NCBI RefSeq assembly: GCF_000699445.3
Contig: NC_067199.1
Span: 28,914,402-28,978,401 of the forward strand
Direction of reading: 5' to 3'
Length of the DNA: 64,000 nucleotides
Source: Schistosoma haematobium
Taxonomy: Eukaryota; Platyhelminthes; Trematoda; Strigeidida; Schistosomatidae
Under the pieces are notes generated by a model. That model had not been told where the DNA came from. It worked only from the letters and a program-made list of their open reading frames with translations, and made no database searches. Made by a program: the position numbers and the translations under genes. Shown here in pieces: positions 44,401 through 57,061 of the stretch; position 1 is the first letter of the stretch; every line of letters starts with the position of its first letter.

Positions 44401-46170
44401 TTCCCTGAATAAAAACAATTCTGGTCTTTGTATATATATTTATATATACATACACATGAGAGAGCATTTATACAAGCGCTGATTCTTGAGGTACTGCACT
44501 TCTCAAAGATCTAAAGATAGTCAGTCTAAGGTTTAGTCGTGCTCTCTCATAGTTTAAGGAAGTTCTCGGTTTTAATAAATAAAATAGCGTTGAAATAAAT
44601 GAAGGCAGTTTAGGTGTGCATGATTTATGAATTACCAGCTAGAATATAGAAACGTTTTTGTACTTTGGTGCAAGACATATTTCATTCAATTCTACAATCG
44701 AAAAACGCGAAGGAAGTGTTTATTGCGTATAAAATATGTGCAAACCGTGATATGACGGCATGAGAAGAAAAAATTACATTTACCACTCATTGTGATTTCT
44801 ATTCAACATTAGTTCTGTTTCTAATTTAGTATGGTGATTAGTCGGTGCAGTATTTGTCATGATTCTGGGCATTTTTCATATGTGGCTATTTTGTAATCAA
44901 TAATCTAATTGATTTACAAATGAATATGCTAGTGCGGGTATTTCCGACTTTGTTTATCGTCTTTTCGAGTGAATGGATCTTCACTCGTCCCAGTCGGTTT
45001 TGTTCCTATTTTACGGCGTGTGAATTGTAATGGTTTATCGTTTTAAGTATAAGTGATAGGCAACGAGAATGTAACAAACCGTATCTCGTAATCTCTGACT
45101 TCTGGATTAAAATCAGCTTTATCAAAGCTATGCAACACGAATTGATCTGAAAAAGCTATATATTTTGAAGAAGTTACAGATGGATGGTTAAGAGAAGAAA
45201 AATAAAAATTTTACAATAGGTTCTAGCAAGACTTTTTCTGTTGAAATCAGTTTCTCACTCACACATCCACCATGGTTTCCTATGCAACATATAACTATGA
45301 CAAAACGTACAAATACTGGTTGATGTTGAATGTGTGGACAAAAACGAAAAGGTGTTAGGTGTTTTCAACCCATTATGAGATTGTGAAAGCTTATGATAAA
45401 ATGTACTTTGCATATTGTTTAAAAATCCCCGTCATATTAAAAGACTAATGTATGAATGGAGAATATTCAATGAATAAATGCCAGTTATTAATGCGAAAAC
45501 TGGCGAGGTGTTAGTTCTATCGAAGCGTCCAATTCATCCAATGGAGATTCAACGATTTGTCTAAAATGGCGGTTCTTTGTTGAATAATATACAAAACTTA
45601 GTTACAAATCTCATCTTATGAGGTGTCTACTGCGTTTACCGTGTCCTTTTGTATGAAATAAGAAATGGCTTCGATAGTGCAAAAGACAGCTGTTAGTTGC
45701 GTCTAAACTTGGTAACAGTTTATCAACAAGCAAAAACCGAACCAAGTGCAAACAATGTGGAAACCGTTGCGTTTAAACAAGGGTTAAGCAAATGTACAAA
45801 ATCGTGGATAACTGTTACAGTGATCGAGATAAAGTAATTATGATGATAAAAGCAATAGATGTTATAAGTATATGTAAACATCTCAGAATCTTACAGGACA
45901 AACTTGCGATAAAGCATATGTGTAGGAATTACTAGGAATACTACTATTTACTGAATGTAAATAAGTAGTATGAAACAATATGCAAAAGAGTCGGAGAGAA
46001 GTGAATATGGACGGAGAATAGAAAACATACTTAACACCAGATTTACGGCAGTGTTCATCGTTTAAAGTCATAGCATGTGAACTTAGGATGGTTATACAAA
46101 ATTTGGTGTTTTAATGACTAGTTTGCAATGTTAACTTGAATCAGGTTTACGTTAAGTTGAATTATGAACT
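41493..46170. other. Intron 14, first part: mostly unrecognised
   Basis: About 4.7 kb of AT-rich DNA. A perfect 12-bp stem with a 6-base loop lies at 42013-42042. A TA-rich run is at 44431-44450, followed by an 11-bp inverted pair (44456-44466 and 44540-44550). No element or exon is recognised. Confidence 0.4.
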
Positions 46171-46175
46171 TCATG

Positions 46176-46205
46176 GTCAGGGGTAACAGGCGTAAATAAG
46201 TAACA
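46176..46205 (+). repeat. RTE 3'-end remnant
   Basis: The string ggggtaacaggcgtaaataagtaac equals the terminal bases of the RTE family (gggagtaacaggcgtaagtaag in copy E). Only about 25 bases remain. Confidence 0.5.
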
Positions 46206-46371
46206 CATATGAAAATATACATTTTAAAATATACCATCCAGTATGTGTTTCTGATCACAACGTCTTATCCAATCTTCATAATTCATATGGGAGTTCGTTT
46301 ATTAACAATCAATAGTAAAAAAAAGTTCTGAAATGTTATGACTAACAGAATATTTAAAAGTCATGTAAGTT

Positions 46372-46950
46372 TTCAAATGAATTGAAAGGTTTTACTACAT
46401 AAGTAATCCTATCTATTTTGGCATTTGACTGTCATATAACTGTCAGACCTGAAGTGAAAGTTAACACAATGGATTGAGTTAACACATATCCTCATTCGTC
46501 ATGAGGCGTCATAATTCTTCCTTCAAATCACAGGGAAGAGATTTATTTGTTGAATCTGGTTGGCGTTTTTTAGCATGACATTTTTCTATGGTATATGGTT
46601 GCCGACCTCATCCCCAACCCTCCTCCTTTACTCAGGCTTGGGAGCGGCGGTATCTCTAGGAGAGCTACATGCAGAGTTTAGTGGAATGTAGTATTATGGA
46701 TTTCACTGTTCTATGAAGTTAGCTTCAAATCTGTTTGCTATTAGAATTTGATTAGATAATTTATTATAAGAACGAATTAGGGACTTCTCATGAAAATAAT
46801 AAAACTGTTAACCTACAGTAGATCTATAGGTTTCGGAAGTTGGTGTGGTTATGACGTAAGTAATCCTATCTATTTAGACATTTCACTATCATTTAACTAT
46901 CAGACCTGAAGTGGAAGTTAACACAATGGATTATGCTAATACATGTCTTC
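46372..46950. repeat. Direct repeat pair (46385-46495 and 46855-46960) flanking an RTE fragment
   Basis: Both copies share taagtaatcctatctattt...gacatttcact...cagacctgaagtg(a/g)aagttaacacaatggatt...taa(c/t)acat. The interval holds the RTE 5'-region fragment at 46495-46685. Confidence 0.55.
46495..46685 (-). mobile_element. RTE 5'-region fragment
   Basis: On the - strand it matches the RTE 5' region: ...gcctgagtaaaggaggagggttggg...gaagaattatgacgcctcatgac, ending just where the open frame starts in copy E (58095-58290). No coding sequence follows. Confidence 0.65.
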
Positions 46951-46959
46951 ATTAATAAC

Positions 46960-49779
46960 ACAAACATCCCCAAACTTTCCATTTTCGTGTGTGTTCAGGT
47001 GATTTATCTACGAGTATAAGTTCTAACTGAACAGCGTTTGACAATGAAGTTTTTCTGTTTGTAAATGTATAGTCGTATTCCAAAATATGTTAGTGTGGAG
47101 AGTCAATGTTACTTAGTGTGAAATTGTAAATCGGATTTTGATTAGCTTTCAGGTTATTGTGATTGGAAACGTTAGGATTAATCAGTACTACTCAGGTGTT
47201 GGATTCTATAAGATGGAATTTTGTAGTTTATGAAATTTCCGTTCTACTACCTAGATAACTAGTCCTGACTATGTGCATATAAAATGATAAATAGAAAGAA
47301 ACAAAATATCTAGATTGAGATTAAGATGTACAGTCTAAAATCCCTAGATAATGTGGACTTCTGAACTGCTAAATCCGAAAATGAGATTTGACAGTAGAAA
47401 ATGATACACAAACGAGTGGATTTGAAAAAGCACATCTAATTGGACGTGTTTCAGATGTTTGACAGTGATTTGTGAGCAATGGTGAACACGTATGGAGACA
47501 GATCATATGCTTTCGGAGGTCAGGTTGTGTTTTTCCTATTGTCAATTAATTTTGTATGCAATATTTTGCTGTTTGTTTGTTCTGACAAATCACGTCTTTA
47601 TGAGACAAGTGGCGTATCAGAAAGCTATGATGGTCGAGAATTTTGTCGTCACCTATTTCGTGACCATTTCTTACTGGGGAAATCCACATAAATTTGTCTA
47701 AATATTTTCACAAATGCAGTGCTAAACATAGCTTGATCTTTATAATCATTTTCTACCCCTATTTCACAGAATTGTGGTCATCTATGTTATATCCAGTAAC
47801 TCAAACTGAGCAAGAGTGCAAAGTGTTGTTTCACTACTTAGTGTCTTCAATGAGACATGTGATAGCAACACCTTTGACTGGAAAACATTTCTCTTAGTTG
47901 AACTACATTGGTGCATCTGAGAAATTCAAACTCGGAATGAAATAGTGGGAACTAATTGACTGTAATTAATCCAACATATAAATACATTTTTCAGTTGAAT
48001 TAATAAAAGTAACCAACAGTTTTAACCACACTATTATAAAGGGTGAGTTTAACATGGTGGTAGATCACCTTAATTCTTGTTCCTTATTGTAGTTATTTAT
48101 TACAAACAGTTCCAAGATGTGACACGGAGAGTTAATTCACTTTAATTACTATTTCTCCGTAACGTAATAAACAATGAAAATAATGGTGAAAGAACCTTTA
48201 TTCACTGGAGCATACCAGATAGACAATAGAAAACGCCTAAATACCGGTGTCTTATATTCATTCAATTTGTTATCCTTAAATTATCTGCAGGCTAAATTAT
48301 ATCAATGCTTTATTACAATATGACAGATATCAATTGTTTCAGTAAAGAGCCATGGTTGTATTAAATAAAACAAGATATCAACGACCTCTTAGAGAACACC
48401 ATTTTGTATTGTTCACTTATCAGGTCAACATAAAACAATGTTTTTTTTGAGTCACCTGGTTACCAAAGTGTTAGTTTTTTTCACTTACCTTAAGGACAAC
48501 TTTGCAAGTAGTACAGTGTATCACAGTTTCGTCCCAGGTTCTCTTCATGCTTTCAACTCACTATCGCCCAAAATACTAAAGTCTCGTTAATCATCTTCAT
48601 GTTTTTGGTCAGTATAAGAATATGTAGGAATAATTGTTACTATTGGAGTGTTCAAGTGGTGACCTAAATCTATGGTTTACTTAGCTGCTAACAAGCTCCG
48701 AATAATACACAACCAGCGTTTCCTATCGACTATCCTCAACCACCTAACAAATTTCTGTGTGATATAGATGCATAAGTAACACAAAATGTGGTATAATTGT
48801 TTGTACTGAGCAGTTACATGACATTTATTTCACTTGTGGTATACAGTATAGACATCAGTTATTAACTATTTATGTATAGAATTCGGAATCGCTAGTCAAA
48901 TTGAATTAATGTGACTCAAACGATAGAGGAAGCGGTCAACTATAATCACAGTCAAATTAAACTGTGTTACAAACAAGTAGTAGAGCAATATCTTCAATTT
49001 TCTTTATCAACACTACATCCCAAACAGGTTTGTTCTACCATTCGATATACGTGAACTAAATTGCAAATGATTACTGTGCAAACTATCCATAAACATTTTA
49101 CCAGACTATTTAAATCGGTACCTCTGCCTAAAGACAGGCAACTAATTGATAACAAATCAAATGAGGAAAGGATCACCTCTAGAAGCTAACACATAGAAAG
49201 CCCATAGAAAAGATTTAAGTAATCAGAACCACTAAACACATCTCGACTTGATTAGTTTAAATGACGGTTCTAAACTAATTAAGAGTATTGGCCTGAAGAC
49301 CTACCATTTGAATGATATAACTTTCAATATAACGTCCAATGAAAGACAGTGCTAAAGATAAAGTGTATCCATAAATTCAGTTGCTTGATTTTGAACTTTA
49401 ACAAATCAGTTTCTTTTTCGGAAATAGTTTCACTGATTGTTGATTTTAATAATCTTAATATTTTTGGTAAGTGCGAAAACTGTCCAGTAATATACGAAAA
49501 GCAATTTAAAATATTTAGACTGTCTAAAATAAGGATGGGACTTAGTTGATCTTTAGTCAGCCATTACTGCTAATGCGTTATCTTGATATGAGCATGTTTG
49601 CTGACGCTTCTGTTTGTTTGGAATATCACATCAATAGTGTATAAGAATGATAGTTAAAAGTAAGCTGAGCACAATTCTCAAGAATTTTGGGCTAATTATT
49701 GGCATTATTTTCGGTTTCGTTTGTGGTTGAACTGAATGAACAAACCGTAGATCTTAGTCATCTGTTGTTGATTGTGTAG
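46960..49779. other. Intron 14, last part: no recognised content
   Basis: AT-rich. Two overlapping open stretches near 47479-47897 carry hydrophobic residues but no family pattern or splice phase that fits the gene. Confidence 0.4.
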
Positions 49780-49993
49780 AAACTACAGTCAGCGATTTCG
49801 TATTGAAATCATATTCAAAGCTCTTTACTCTTAGTTTCGATTTACCAACTTTGCAAGATGGAGAAACTTGTAGAAGTACTACACTATGCAGAGATATTCA
49901 TCAAATTACGATTTTAGGATGGCCAGGTCATATCCAAATAGTACGAATTCCGATATATTTAGCTAATGTATCATTAAAGGTTTGTTGTACTAA
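49780..49993 (+). CDS. Exon 15: N-terminal start of the EGF domain
   Basis: The acceptor is ttgattgtgtag. Two bases complete a Glu codon, then TTVSDFVLKSYSKLFTLSFD follows. Two donors are possible. The donor at 49980 (gtttgt) gives the wrong phase for exon 16. The donor at 49994 (gtatac) gives the right phase and adds KVCCT, which supplies the first cysteine of the EGF domain. A second cysteine pair (TCRSTTLC) lies earlier in the exon. Confidence 0.68.
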
Positions 49994-50181
49994 GTATACA
50001 CCTTGTTATCACATCTTCAGACTCAACTGATTTTTATTAACATAAAAATGTTTTTCTTCGCAAGTCGGTTTCACGCACTAAAACTAAAGTTAATGAAATA
50101 TGCATAACAAATTTCACTTATCTACATATTCTAAATTACTGGTGTGTGTATAAGATCGTAATACACAATATTTTTGACTAG

Positions 50182-50261
50182 GAACTGTGTTAATGGTCAC
50201 TACATTAATGGAACGTGTGTATGTAATACATGTTGGATCGGGAAAACCTGTGAAGAACGAG
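50182..50261 (+). CDS. Exon 16: tenascin-type EGF domain
   Basis: The acceptor is tttttgactag and the donor acgag|gtaagt. The 80-bp exon reads NCVNGHYINGTCVC then NTCWIGKTCEER. With CCTK from exon 15 this gives the spacing C-x3-C-x9-C-x-C-x2-C-x5-C, close to EGF repeats of tenascin and teneurin type, with W-I-G in place of the usual aromatic-x-G turn. It is probably a disulfide-bonded extracellular module. The trailing g is completed by exon 17. Confidence 0.78.
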
Positions 50262-50982
50262 GTAAGTCAGTCATTTATGGTTTAACTAGTCAATATTACT
50301 AATAACAAGATAATTTTCTGTTCGGTTTTATAAATATTTGGTTACATTCTATCCTTTTCTTTTTCGAGATGATGGTAAATACTCTTATCTGAAGCTCATA
50401 AGGTGTATTCTACTTTAACCTGTTGACATAAGTAGTATATAGAACAATCAGAAATTGGATGCCTGTCAAAAGAAGCTTGAGAAAATAGCACTGAAAAAAC
50501 AGAATGGGGAAGCATGAAGGGACTGAGAGATGGATGAATCATGAATGATGTAAGGATAAGTGATGTAGGATTTGGAAATGAAGTGTTCAATGTATGGTTT
50601 TCACATTTCATGGAAAAGCTCTGTAATTTTGCATTGAACAATAAATTTGTCTTCCACACCCGAGTTCTTCATTAACTACATTACTTGTATAAGAAATAAA
50701 CATTACACTGAATGGATAATAATTCACATTTCTTGATAAGCTTGTAGTCAAATTTACTTCGCATCTTGTTATAAGAAATCTTGGAAAATCGTCAATTGGT
50801 TAACTTAAACAAAATTTCTTCATGAATTGATTCATCTGTTTGTAAAAACGCTCAATCATTTGTATTGTGCATTGGTTACAGTTAAAGAAATATTGTCCAT
50901 TCCATGATTCATAACTCATTTCTCATTTACATATGTATTGTGAAATATTAACTTTGTAGAGATTATATGCTAACCATTTTAG
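50262..50982. other. Intron 16: no recognised content
   Basis: AT-rich intron; nothing identified besides the branch-like gctaac near the exon 17 acceptor. Confidence 0.45.
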
Positions 50983-51359
50983 TACATAGAATTCTAAAAT
51001 TCACTCAGACAGTATTCACCTTCGAAACCAAGTTTTCTAACTGGATCAATGGAAGTCTGATTGGTAGTCTTTCTCTGAGTGATGAAAACTCCTCCTTAGC
51101 ATCGTGTGAAAGTGTTCAATTTAACATTGTACCTGGTTCAAACTACTTACCAGTAGCTATCGATGAAACAACTGGTATTTTGAAAGTAACTGAAAGTGAT
51201 TATGAAACAATGAAAAATAATACCTCCATCACTTTCCAAGTGACAGTTAGGAATGCAAATACTTCACTAAATATATCTGATGATGCAACGGTCAACATTT
51301 TAATTGGTGAAAATTATTCTGACGAAGAAACAGAAAGTGAAATCACTGCAGTCAAGAGG
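50983..51359 (+). CDS. Exon 17: cadherin-like repeat
   Basis: The acceptor is gctaaccattttag and the donor gagg|gtatga. It is the longest exon, 126 residues with the shared first codon. TQTVFTFETKFSNWINGSL through LPVAIDETTGILKVTESDYE and ITFQVTVRNANTSLNIS follows the layout of a cadherin repeat, including the I-D-x-x-T-G-x-L hallmark and a D-Y-E motif. Classic calcium ligands are only partly present. It ends in phase 0. Confidence 0.8.
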
Positions 51360-52020
51360 GTATGATCTCTGTTTATTGTAGTATTTTTTGAAAATTAAAC
51401 TGCAGTTTTTGTCATTGATTTCACAATTGGTAAGCTGTCACTGAAAGAGATTCATGACTTGTTTCAATTGACACTGTAGTAACCTGTTTCTTTGAAACAA
51501 GCATAATAATATGATCAATGGTTCTTCAAATCTTATCTCATAGTTCTGAGCCTTGATGTTCAAACAACAACAACAACAACAACAGCAGCAGCAGAATATC
51601 AACACGATTAGTGGTATGCTACCACTGGTGACAACCTACAAATCAAATGAACGTCAAACTCTCATAAAACGCTACGAATAATTATTTTTGTCAAAAATGC
51701 TAACTTAAAAGTATGAAAACTATTTAAAATAATGGTAGTAATAAGAATTATAAGTAGGCATAATCGTCTTTGAATTCGTATGTATTTCACAGTCACTTAT
51801 CCTACAAAACGATGTGGTGTTTCAGATTGCAACCTTCATTCATTAATGAACTCGATTGAATAATTCCGATGTTAATGAAATAAAATAGTGTTTTCATCAG
51901 GACGTTGTGATACGATTCAGCAAATGTGAACAGTAAGATATAGAACCACGATATGTACTATCCAGAATAATTATGATTTGAGGTTTTCAGATGAGTAATG
52001 TCATTTTTTCTTCTTTATAG
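51360..52020. other. Intron 17 with a CAA/CAG microsatellite
   Basis: A (CAA)n(CAG)n run lies at about 51563-51594. The rest is AT-rich with nothing recognised. Confidence 0.6.
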
Positions 52021-52299
52021 GGCGCCATACTTCCACCGAATACTATCAATGTCACATTTTCCAGAGTATACATCCAAGATAATCCAAATTATTGTCTCTT
52101 CGATACATGGTTTATTGATTCGGTAATTGTCCTTCCACCTGGAAATAATAGTTTGATCATGAAGTTTTCTGGTCCGTCTCTAAATAATGTCTATTACGGA
52201 TATATACAATATTTGTTTGCTTACTACAACGGTTCAAATATAGCAAATAATTATCCTGTGAAGTTTAGTAATCTCACATACTTGAACAATAATTCCTCG
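52021..52299 (+). CDS. Exon 18 of the large extracellular protein
   Basis: The acceptor is ttcttctttatag and the donor tcg|gtaagg. It has 93 codons in phase 0 at both ends, from GAILPPNTINVTFSRVYIQD to NLTYLNNNSS. It is rich in Tyr, Asn and sequons, with an alternating beta pattern (SLIMKFSGPSLNNVYYGYIQ). Being phase 0-0, it could be skipped without a frameshift. Confidence 0.78.
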
Positions 52300-53687
52300 G
52301 TAAGGATATGAATGTAGTTTGTTTAATTTTACTGTTTACAGCATTTTCTGTTAGAGATTGTAAATGTATGTGTAACAAGGAAGTACAGATAAATATAGAT
52401 ATGACCCCTCTTGATTCCTGTCACTAGAGCTTGTTCGTTGTGATTTGATGAAAACTGTGTGAAAGTCTCAGGGTTTTGGATATTCATTGATACTGCACTT
52501 CAGAAAATAATGAAGCATATCTAGTAGGTTTCTAAAGCACATGGTTATGTACGGAAACATTCATCGTGAAAACAGTAAACAAACGTGTTTGATTTATGTT
52601 CACAAATGATAAAATACACTTCGTCTAACAGATATTAAATGTGTATAAAAATGAGAAATCCCTAGATAATTCGAATAACATTATGTAGACACAGTCAGGT
52701 TTTCTGAATTCACTTTGTGTATAGGTATAACCCTTAGTTAACAGTCTCTCATGAAGCTGATATATCGTCTAATGCTTTTCTCCTAGCCTTCAATATATCT
52801 TACATTGTAATTAAAAATATTCTACTAGGTAAAAGTTACTATGGAAAGTACACCGATATGTGCAACGACTTATTCCATATTTCACTGAAGCTTGAGAGTA
52901 AATATCAAAGTTCTGTTTCATATAAAAATATTCAAAATGCCAGCTGATGCTGATTATGTACTCGAAAGAATAAAAGATTTTAAATAGTTAAAATCAACTA
53001 TTAAATACTCACAGTGAGATTATGAAGATTCATAACAATGGATATTTAATTTGTATAAAATTTAATTCAGTTTCGCTTAAAAAACCTTCCTGATTTACGT
53101 CTCATCCAATAATCTCCATATCTTAACAACCTATCGAAAACCTGAATACAAAAACCCATTATGAGTATGAATTTGAAAAGTGAATGTAAATAGAACAGAA
53201 TAATCTACAAGATTAGAAGAAAGAAAACACTGTAATATAAGACTATAGTCATCACTGAGTAAAAGTTCTAGAGAGACGAAGGAGTGGAAAATACAAGAAC
53301 TAAAACAGAAAGGATCAGACAAGATGTGGCAACATCTTTGTGAGGTTCATATTTTAAGGAGCAGTAATAGATAGAATTTCTGATTTTCTATATTTGCTTT
53401 GTTTTATTCTATAAATTAGATTTTGGTTATAGATGAGTTGATATACCAAATAATTGTAGTCAATCTACAAACTTGAGGAAATATATGATAAAAGATGTCA
53501 CATAAAATGACTCAACATCGCTTAAAATCGGTTCTGTGAATGAGTCTAAATTGGCTTGAAATTGCAGTAGTATATCTTCGTAAGTTGATATTATTTCATA
53601 TTTTTGGTGCCAAATTATAGATATAAAAATGGATAATTTCCTGAGAATTCCAGCCCTTAATCCATTTTTGTTAATTGTTTTCCGTAG
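52300..53687. other. Intron 18: no recognised content
   Basis: AT-rich intron DNA with no coding or repeat signal identified. Confidence 0.45.
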
Positions 53688-54011
53688 TCTTCGGAGTTCA
53701 CAATGACAAATCAGATAAGTGTTTCATCCGCTCCTGCCAATGATTCAAATGACTTCAGTATTAGGATGCGATTCAAAGTTGGTCTTTTCCCTCAAACGTC
53801 GATTCCACCAATAGGTACCAATTTAACAGTCAGAATGGAGACATTGTTGACTCCAAAGATTACCGTAGATATTCCCATGAGTGTTTCCTCGAACTGTCCG
53901 ATTCAATATGATTCAGTTAACTTTACCAAGTGCCCACCGCAAGTGGAAGTAGGTGGGGTTTATGAATATTCTGTGGACTACTTTATAAGCAGACCCATTG
54001 ACGATTACGTG
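53688..54011 (+). CDS. Exon 19 (last seen) of the large extracellular protein
   Basis: The acceptor is tgttttccgtag and the donor gtg|gtgagt. It has 108 codons in phase 0. FSIRMRFKVGLFPQTSIPPI and NLTVRMETLLTPKITVDIP resemble exon 9 (FRISLGSNLVPL), suggesting the same repeated sandwich fold. Two cysteines occur (SSNCPIQ, TKCPPQV). It ends with a donor, so the gene continues downstream; I found no further convincing exon before 64000. Confidence 0.77.
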
Positions 54012-56179
54012 GTGAGTGATAAGTATGATACTTGAAAAATTTACTTAATTGTTGCATACTATGACGTGCCTCATTGCGAAAAATTAATTTGTTCATCATC
54101 AATATGAAATGTGTGGAGCTTTATGTCATAAGACATTTCAACAGCTAGGTGGATGCATATTATTGTCTTTTGAGGATCAAAAGGATGTTCATCGTTCAGA
54201 GACAAGGCATGTAACGAATTTATTTAACGATCACCTAGACTTGCTTTTATCCACTTAACTATATCAAAACCTCTCTCTTACAAAATTGGTCATTGCTGAC
54301 AGTCAGTATCCTACCTTAATTTACCACTAATTCGTTATCATTTAGTGGCCCGTGGATCTGACTCCTATTTAGATCGCATAAATGTTTGTTATCGTCTATT
54401 CTCATATATAATCGTTATCCAATAACGGAATTAAATAAGTCAAATAAAGGGAATGGGATTTTGAATACATATATTTTGTATATGTGGTGAGTGGAATAGA
54501 AGGAAGAGAAGCAACGCAGGGTGGAGATGGCTGGTAAGCCAACTCATTTTTAGTCAGGCGTTAATCAATATTTATAGGCAGACAAAAATAAGCTACAGAC
54601 ATTCAGTGAGTCATGGGATATAATGTGTGCACGCATATACGCTCATATAAAAACAGTCAAGGCTAGTAAGCGAATAATTAACAAGGTCAAAATATGACTC
54701 AAGTAGAATGAATAGAATGGAATGCCCGAAGGCTAGAATAAGATATATGGGCTTAAAATAATGACTGACACTACAATCATAATAATCCAGATCCTAACTA
54801 ACAGTAAAAAAATTGTTCAGGAAATTCGGTAATCAAGACTGTTTGTTTCCTCCTCTCAGATTTCGCTAATACGATAAATTTCATTTGGTGATCAATAACA
54901 CTTATGATTCAATCTTCAGTACAGATTATACATATATTTAGTTCGCTCTTTCGAATAATAATTATTATTGGTTAGTTTTCGTACAAAAATCTGTAATCTA
55001 AAGGTGATGATAAATTCAGTAGAACTAGACGAGGCTATTAAAACATACCGGGTCCTGATGAACACTTCAAAATTACAAACTAAATAGAAAAGGTGTCAGG
55101 TTTTGATGACAATTACTCCAGAGAATATCAGCTAGAGGAGTACAGATGCTGCAAAATGGTAAAAACCTGATAGTCAGATGTCTGTGAAAATCTGATCTTA
55201 TTCAGTTACTCTGCTGAAGAATATAATGATTCAGCTGACACTGTAAATAAGTGAGATGAATTACGTGGATTAAACACCATATAAATTAAATCAAGATCAT
55301 TTGTCAAGATCAACAACATTCAAGTATGTTATAATCATCACCTCTATCTTTACCACACTCAACAAATACACTGAATGTCGTTCAGTGTTTTCCATTAATT
55401 TCCGATAATTTCTGGTATGATATTGGAATACATTTATAAACCTTTAAATCATTAGAAGAAATATAAGAATAATCAACCACTCTTTTGAAAAAAACAAGAT
55501 CTGTTTTAAAGAAGGACGGGTGAATAAAATAAAACTCTATTAAGGTTTATCATCTCACATCGTACCGCCATAAATCAAAATCATAGATTATCTAACATTT
55601 GAAAACTTGAAGTACGTTGAATAATCGACCAAATAGAACGTAATGAAGTTGCTAGACTTATTATCCTGGTGATTATATTCTCATTTTTATAGGGACAATT
55701 TTAGGTATTGACAGTGTGTTGTTTTAGCTGAAATGCTATCACTATTTCTCTCTAATATCAATGATCATAATTTTCCTAAGTGTTTGACCTACTGAATAGT
55801 ATTGCATAACACGAATTTTGTTAAATCTTCATTTGGTTGAATGAGCAATTATTATTGAATTACCTTGACTATTCTCCTTATATCTAATATTTTGTAATGT
55901 TTAGTATGATACTGTTAATGTTTCAGAAACCAACATTCCTACTTGTAATATCATTGAAACATAAGAATTCATAATTTCCTGTAATTTAAGGACATGCTTT
56001 TTAATTTCATGGTCACAGATCAAACATTGTTCTCATTGTTAGGCCAAGTTTGAACATTTCGAAACTAATAATGTATGTATTCAATGATACTATTTGTTAT
56101 ATCCTAGTGAAGATTAAAGTACGAGTAACTTCTGGGACCTATTAATGGACTAATATTATCTATATATTCGTATGGTATA
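54012..56179. other. Downstream intron (continuing past exon 19): no recognised content
   Basis: AT-rich. A stretch near 54520-54780 (tgtgtgcacgcatatacgctcat) looks like an old repeat but I cannot match it. No exon fitting phase 0 was found. Confidence 0.35.
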
Positions 56180-56325
56180 CCTATTCAGTAACTAGATTAT
56201 ATATATTCATCTTATTATAAGCTTCTTTTTGACCTACAGATTATTATTGTACGATTTAATGTTCCTAAGTTATACACAGTTTATTAATTACTGTCTCCCA
56301 CGTTCACAGCCACTCTTTGACTTTA
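56180..56325 (+). repeat. Dispersed repeat, second copy at 22330-22460
   Basis: Aligns with the reverse complement of 22330-22460 (atatatattcatcttattataagcttc, tacgatttaatgttcctaagttat, gtttattaatta). Sequence after 56325 does not match. Confidence 0.45.
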
Positions 56326-56439
56326 TTGTTTATGAATGTTATTTCCTATTTTATGGTGCTTTGCGGTCTGTATGTTTGGTATATAATTCCAGTATGTCTG
56401 AAATAAATGATTCGCATAGTAGAGGCTGATGTTGGCATT

Positions 56440-56610
56440 CTGGACTCAGCTGGACGGGCTAGGCGAGCGACGGACCAATAGGGCGCTAGGCTGACCAGAC
56501 CGGTCGGACGTCATTGGTTTGGTACACTATAAGAGCGAATAAGTCGTATTTTGATTGGTGAATTGATTGCGTGATAACTAGTGGGCCATAAGGACACAAC
56601 ACTAATTATA
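56440..56610. other. GC-rich island of unknown origin
   Basis: A stretch starting tgatgttggcattctgg and rich in GC (ggctaggcgagcgacgg, gaccagaccggtcggacg) stands out from the AT-rich surroundings. It may be part of an LTR or a SINE. No match within the window. Confidence 0.35.
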
Positions 56611-57061
56611 CTCTTATTTCGTTTATGAACATATTCCACTACATAATCCACATGATGTGCGGATCAAAATGAATTCAACTTGCACGACCATAACTTTAAG
56701 CTTTAGATTTAATTATTCGTTCTTGTCTGGCTCCGACCACTTTACATATTATACAATAAATTGTTTAAGGAGATGATCGGGTAAAAACGTTAAACGCCCA
56801 GTTTTAGTGCTAGCTACTCAAGCAGATGTGATGTAAAAACGAGAGATGATCATTTTTTCATGGTCAACATGATTTAACTGAAGCACCCAATAATTAGAAG
56901 TTATTTTAGTTCTAAATGGCCTCTTAGGTAGAATAGAAATTCCTAATAAATTGTTTGATAGTTTGGACGGGGAAATATATTCCTCAAGCATCCAGAAGCA
57001 CAAGTAGACTTACTGCACTGGCAAATCCTTCGTAACAGTACCTAAGTCGCCAGTGCAGCTA

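Larger units (their letters stand above)
372..54011 (+). other. Partial multi-exon host gene: large unidentified extracellular protein (19 exons)
   Basis: Nineteen open segments on the + strand have AG acceptors and GT donors, and the codon phase carried over each intron fits the next exon at all 18 junctions. The joined reading frame is about 4,000 bases. Visible content in order: beta-rich, asparagine-rich repeats with many N-x-S/T sequons (exons 1-12), a Cys-containing region and an Asp-box-like motif SKNFGKTW (exons 13-14), a six-cysteine EGF domain (exons 15-16), a cadherin-like repeat with IDETTGILKV (exon 17) and further beta-rich repeats (exons 18-19). No signal peptide or clear membrane anchor lies in the spliced exons, and both gene ends are outside the window. 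Secretion or surface exposure is inferred from sequons, EGF and cadherin-like features. Introns hold most of the mobile DNA. I do not recognise the family; a tegument or adhesion protein is possible but unproven. Confidence 0.75.

Noticed and set aside
47479..47897. Overlapping hydrophobic frames in intron 14
   Set aside because: No recognisable motif, and exons 14 and 15 already join in phase without them.
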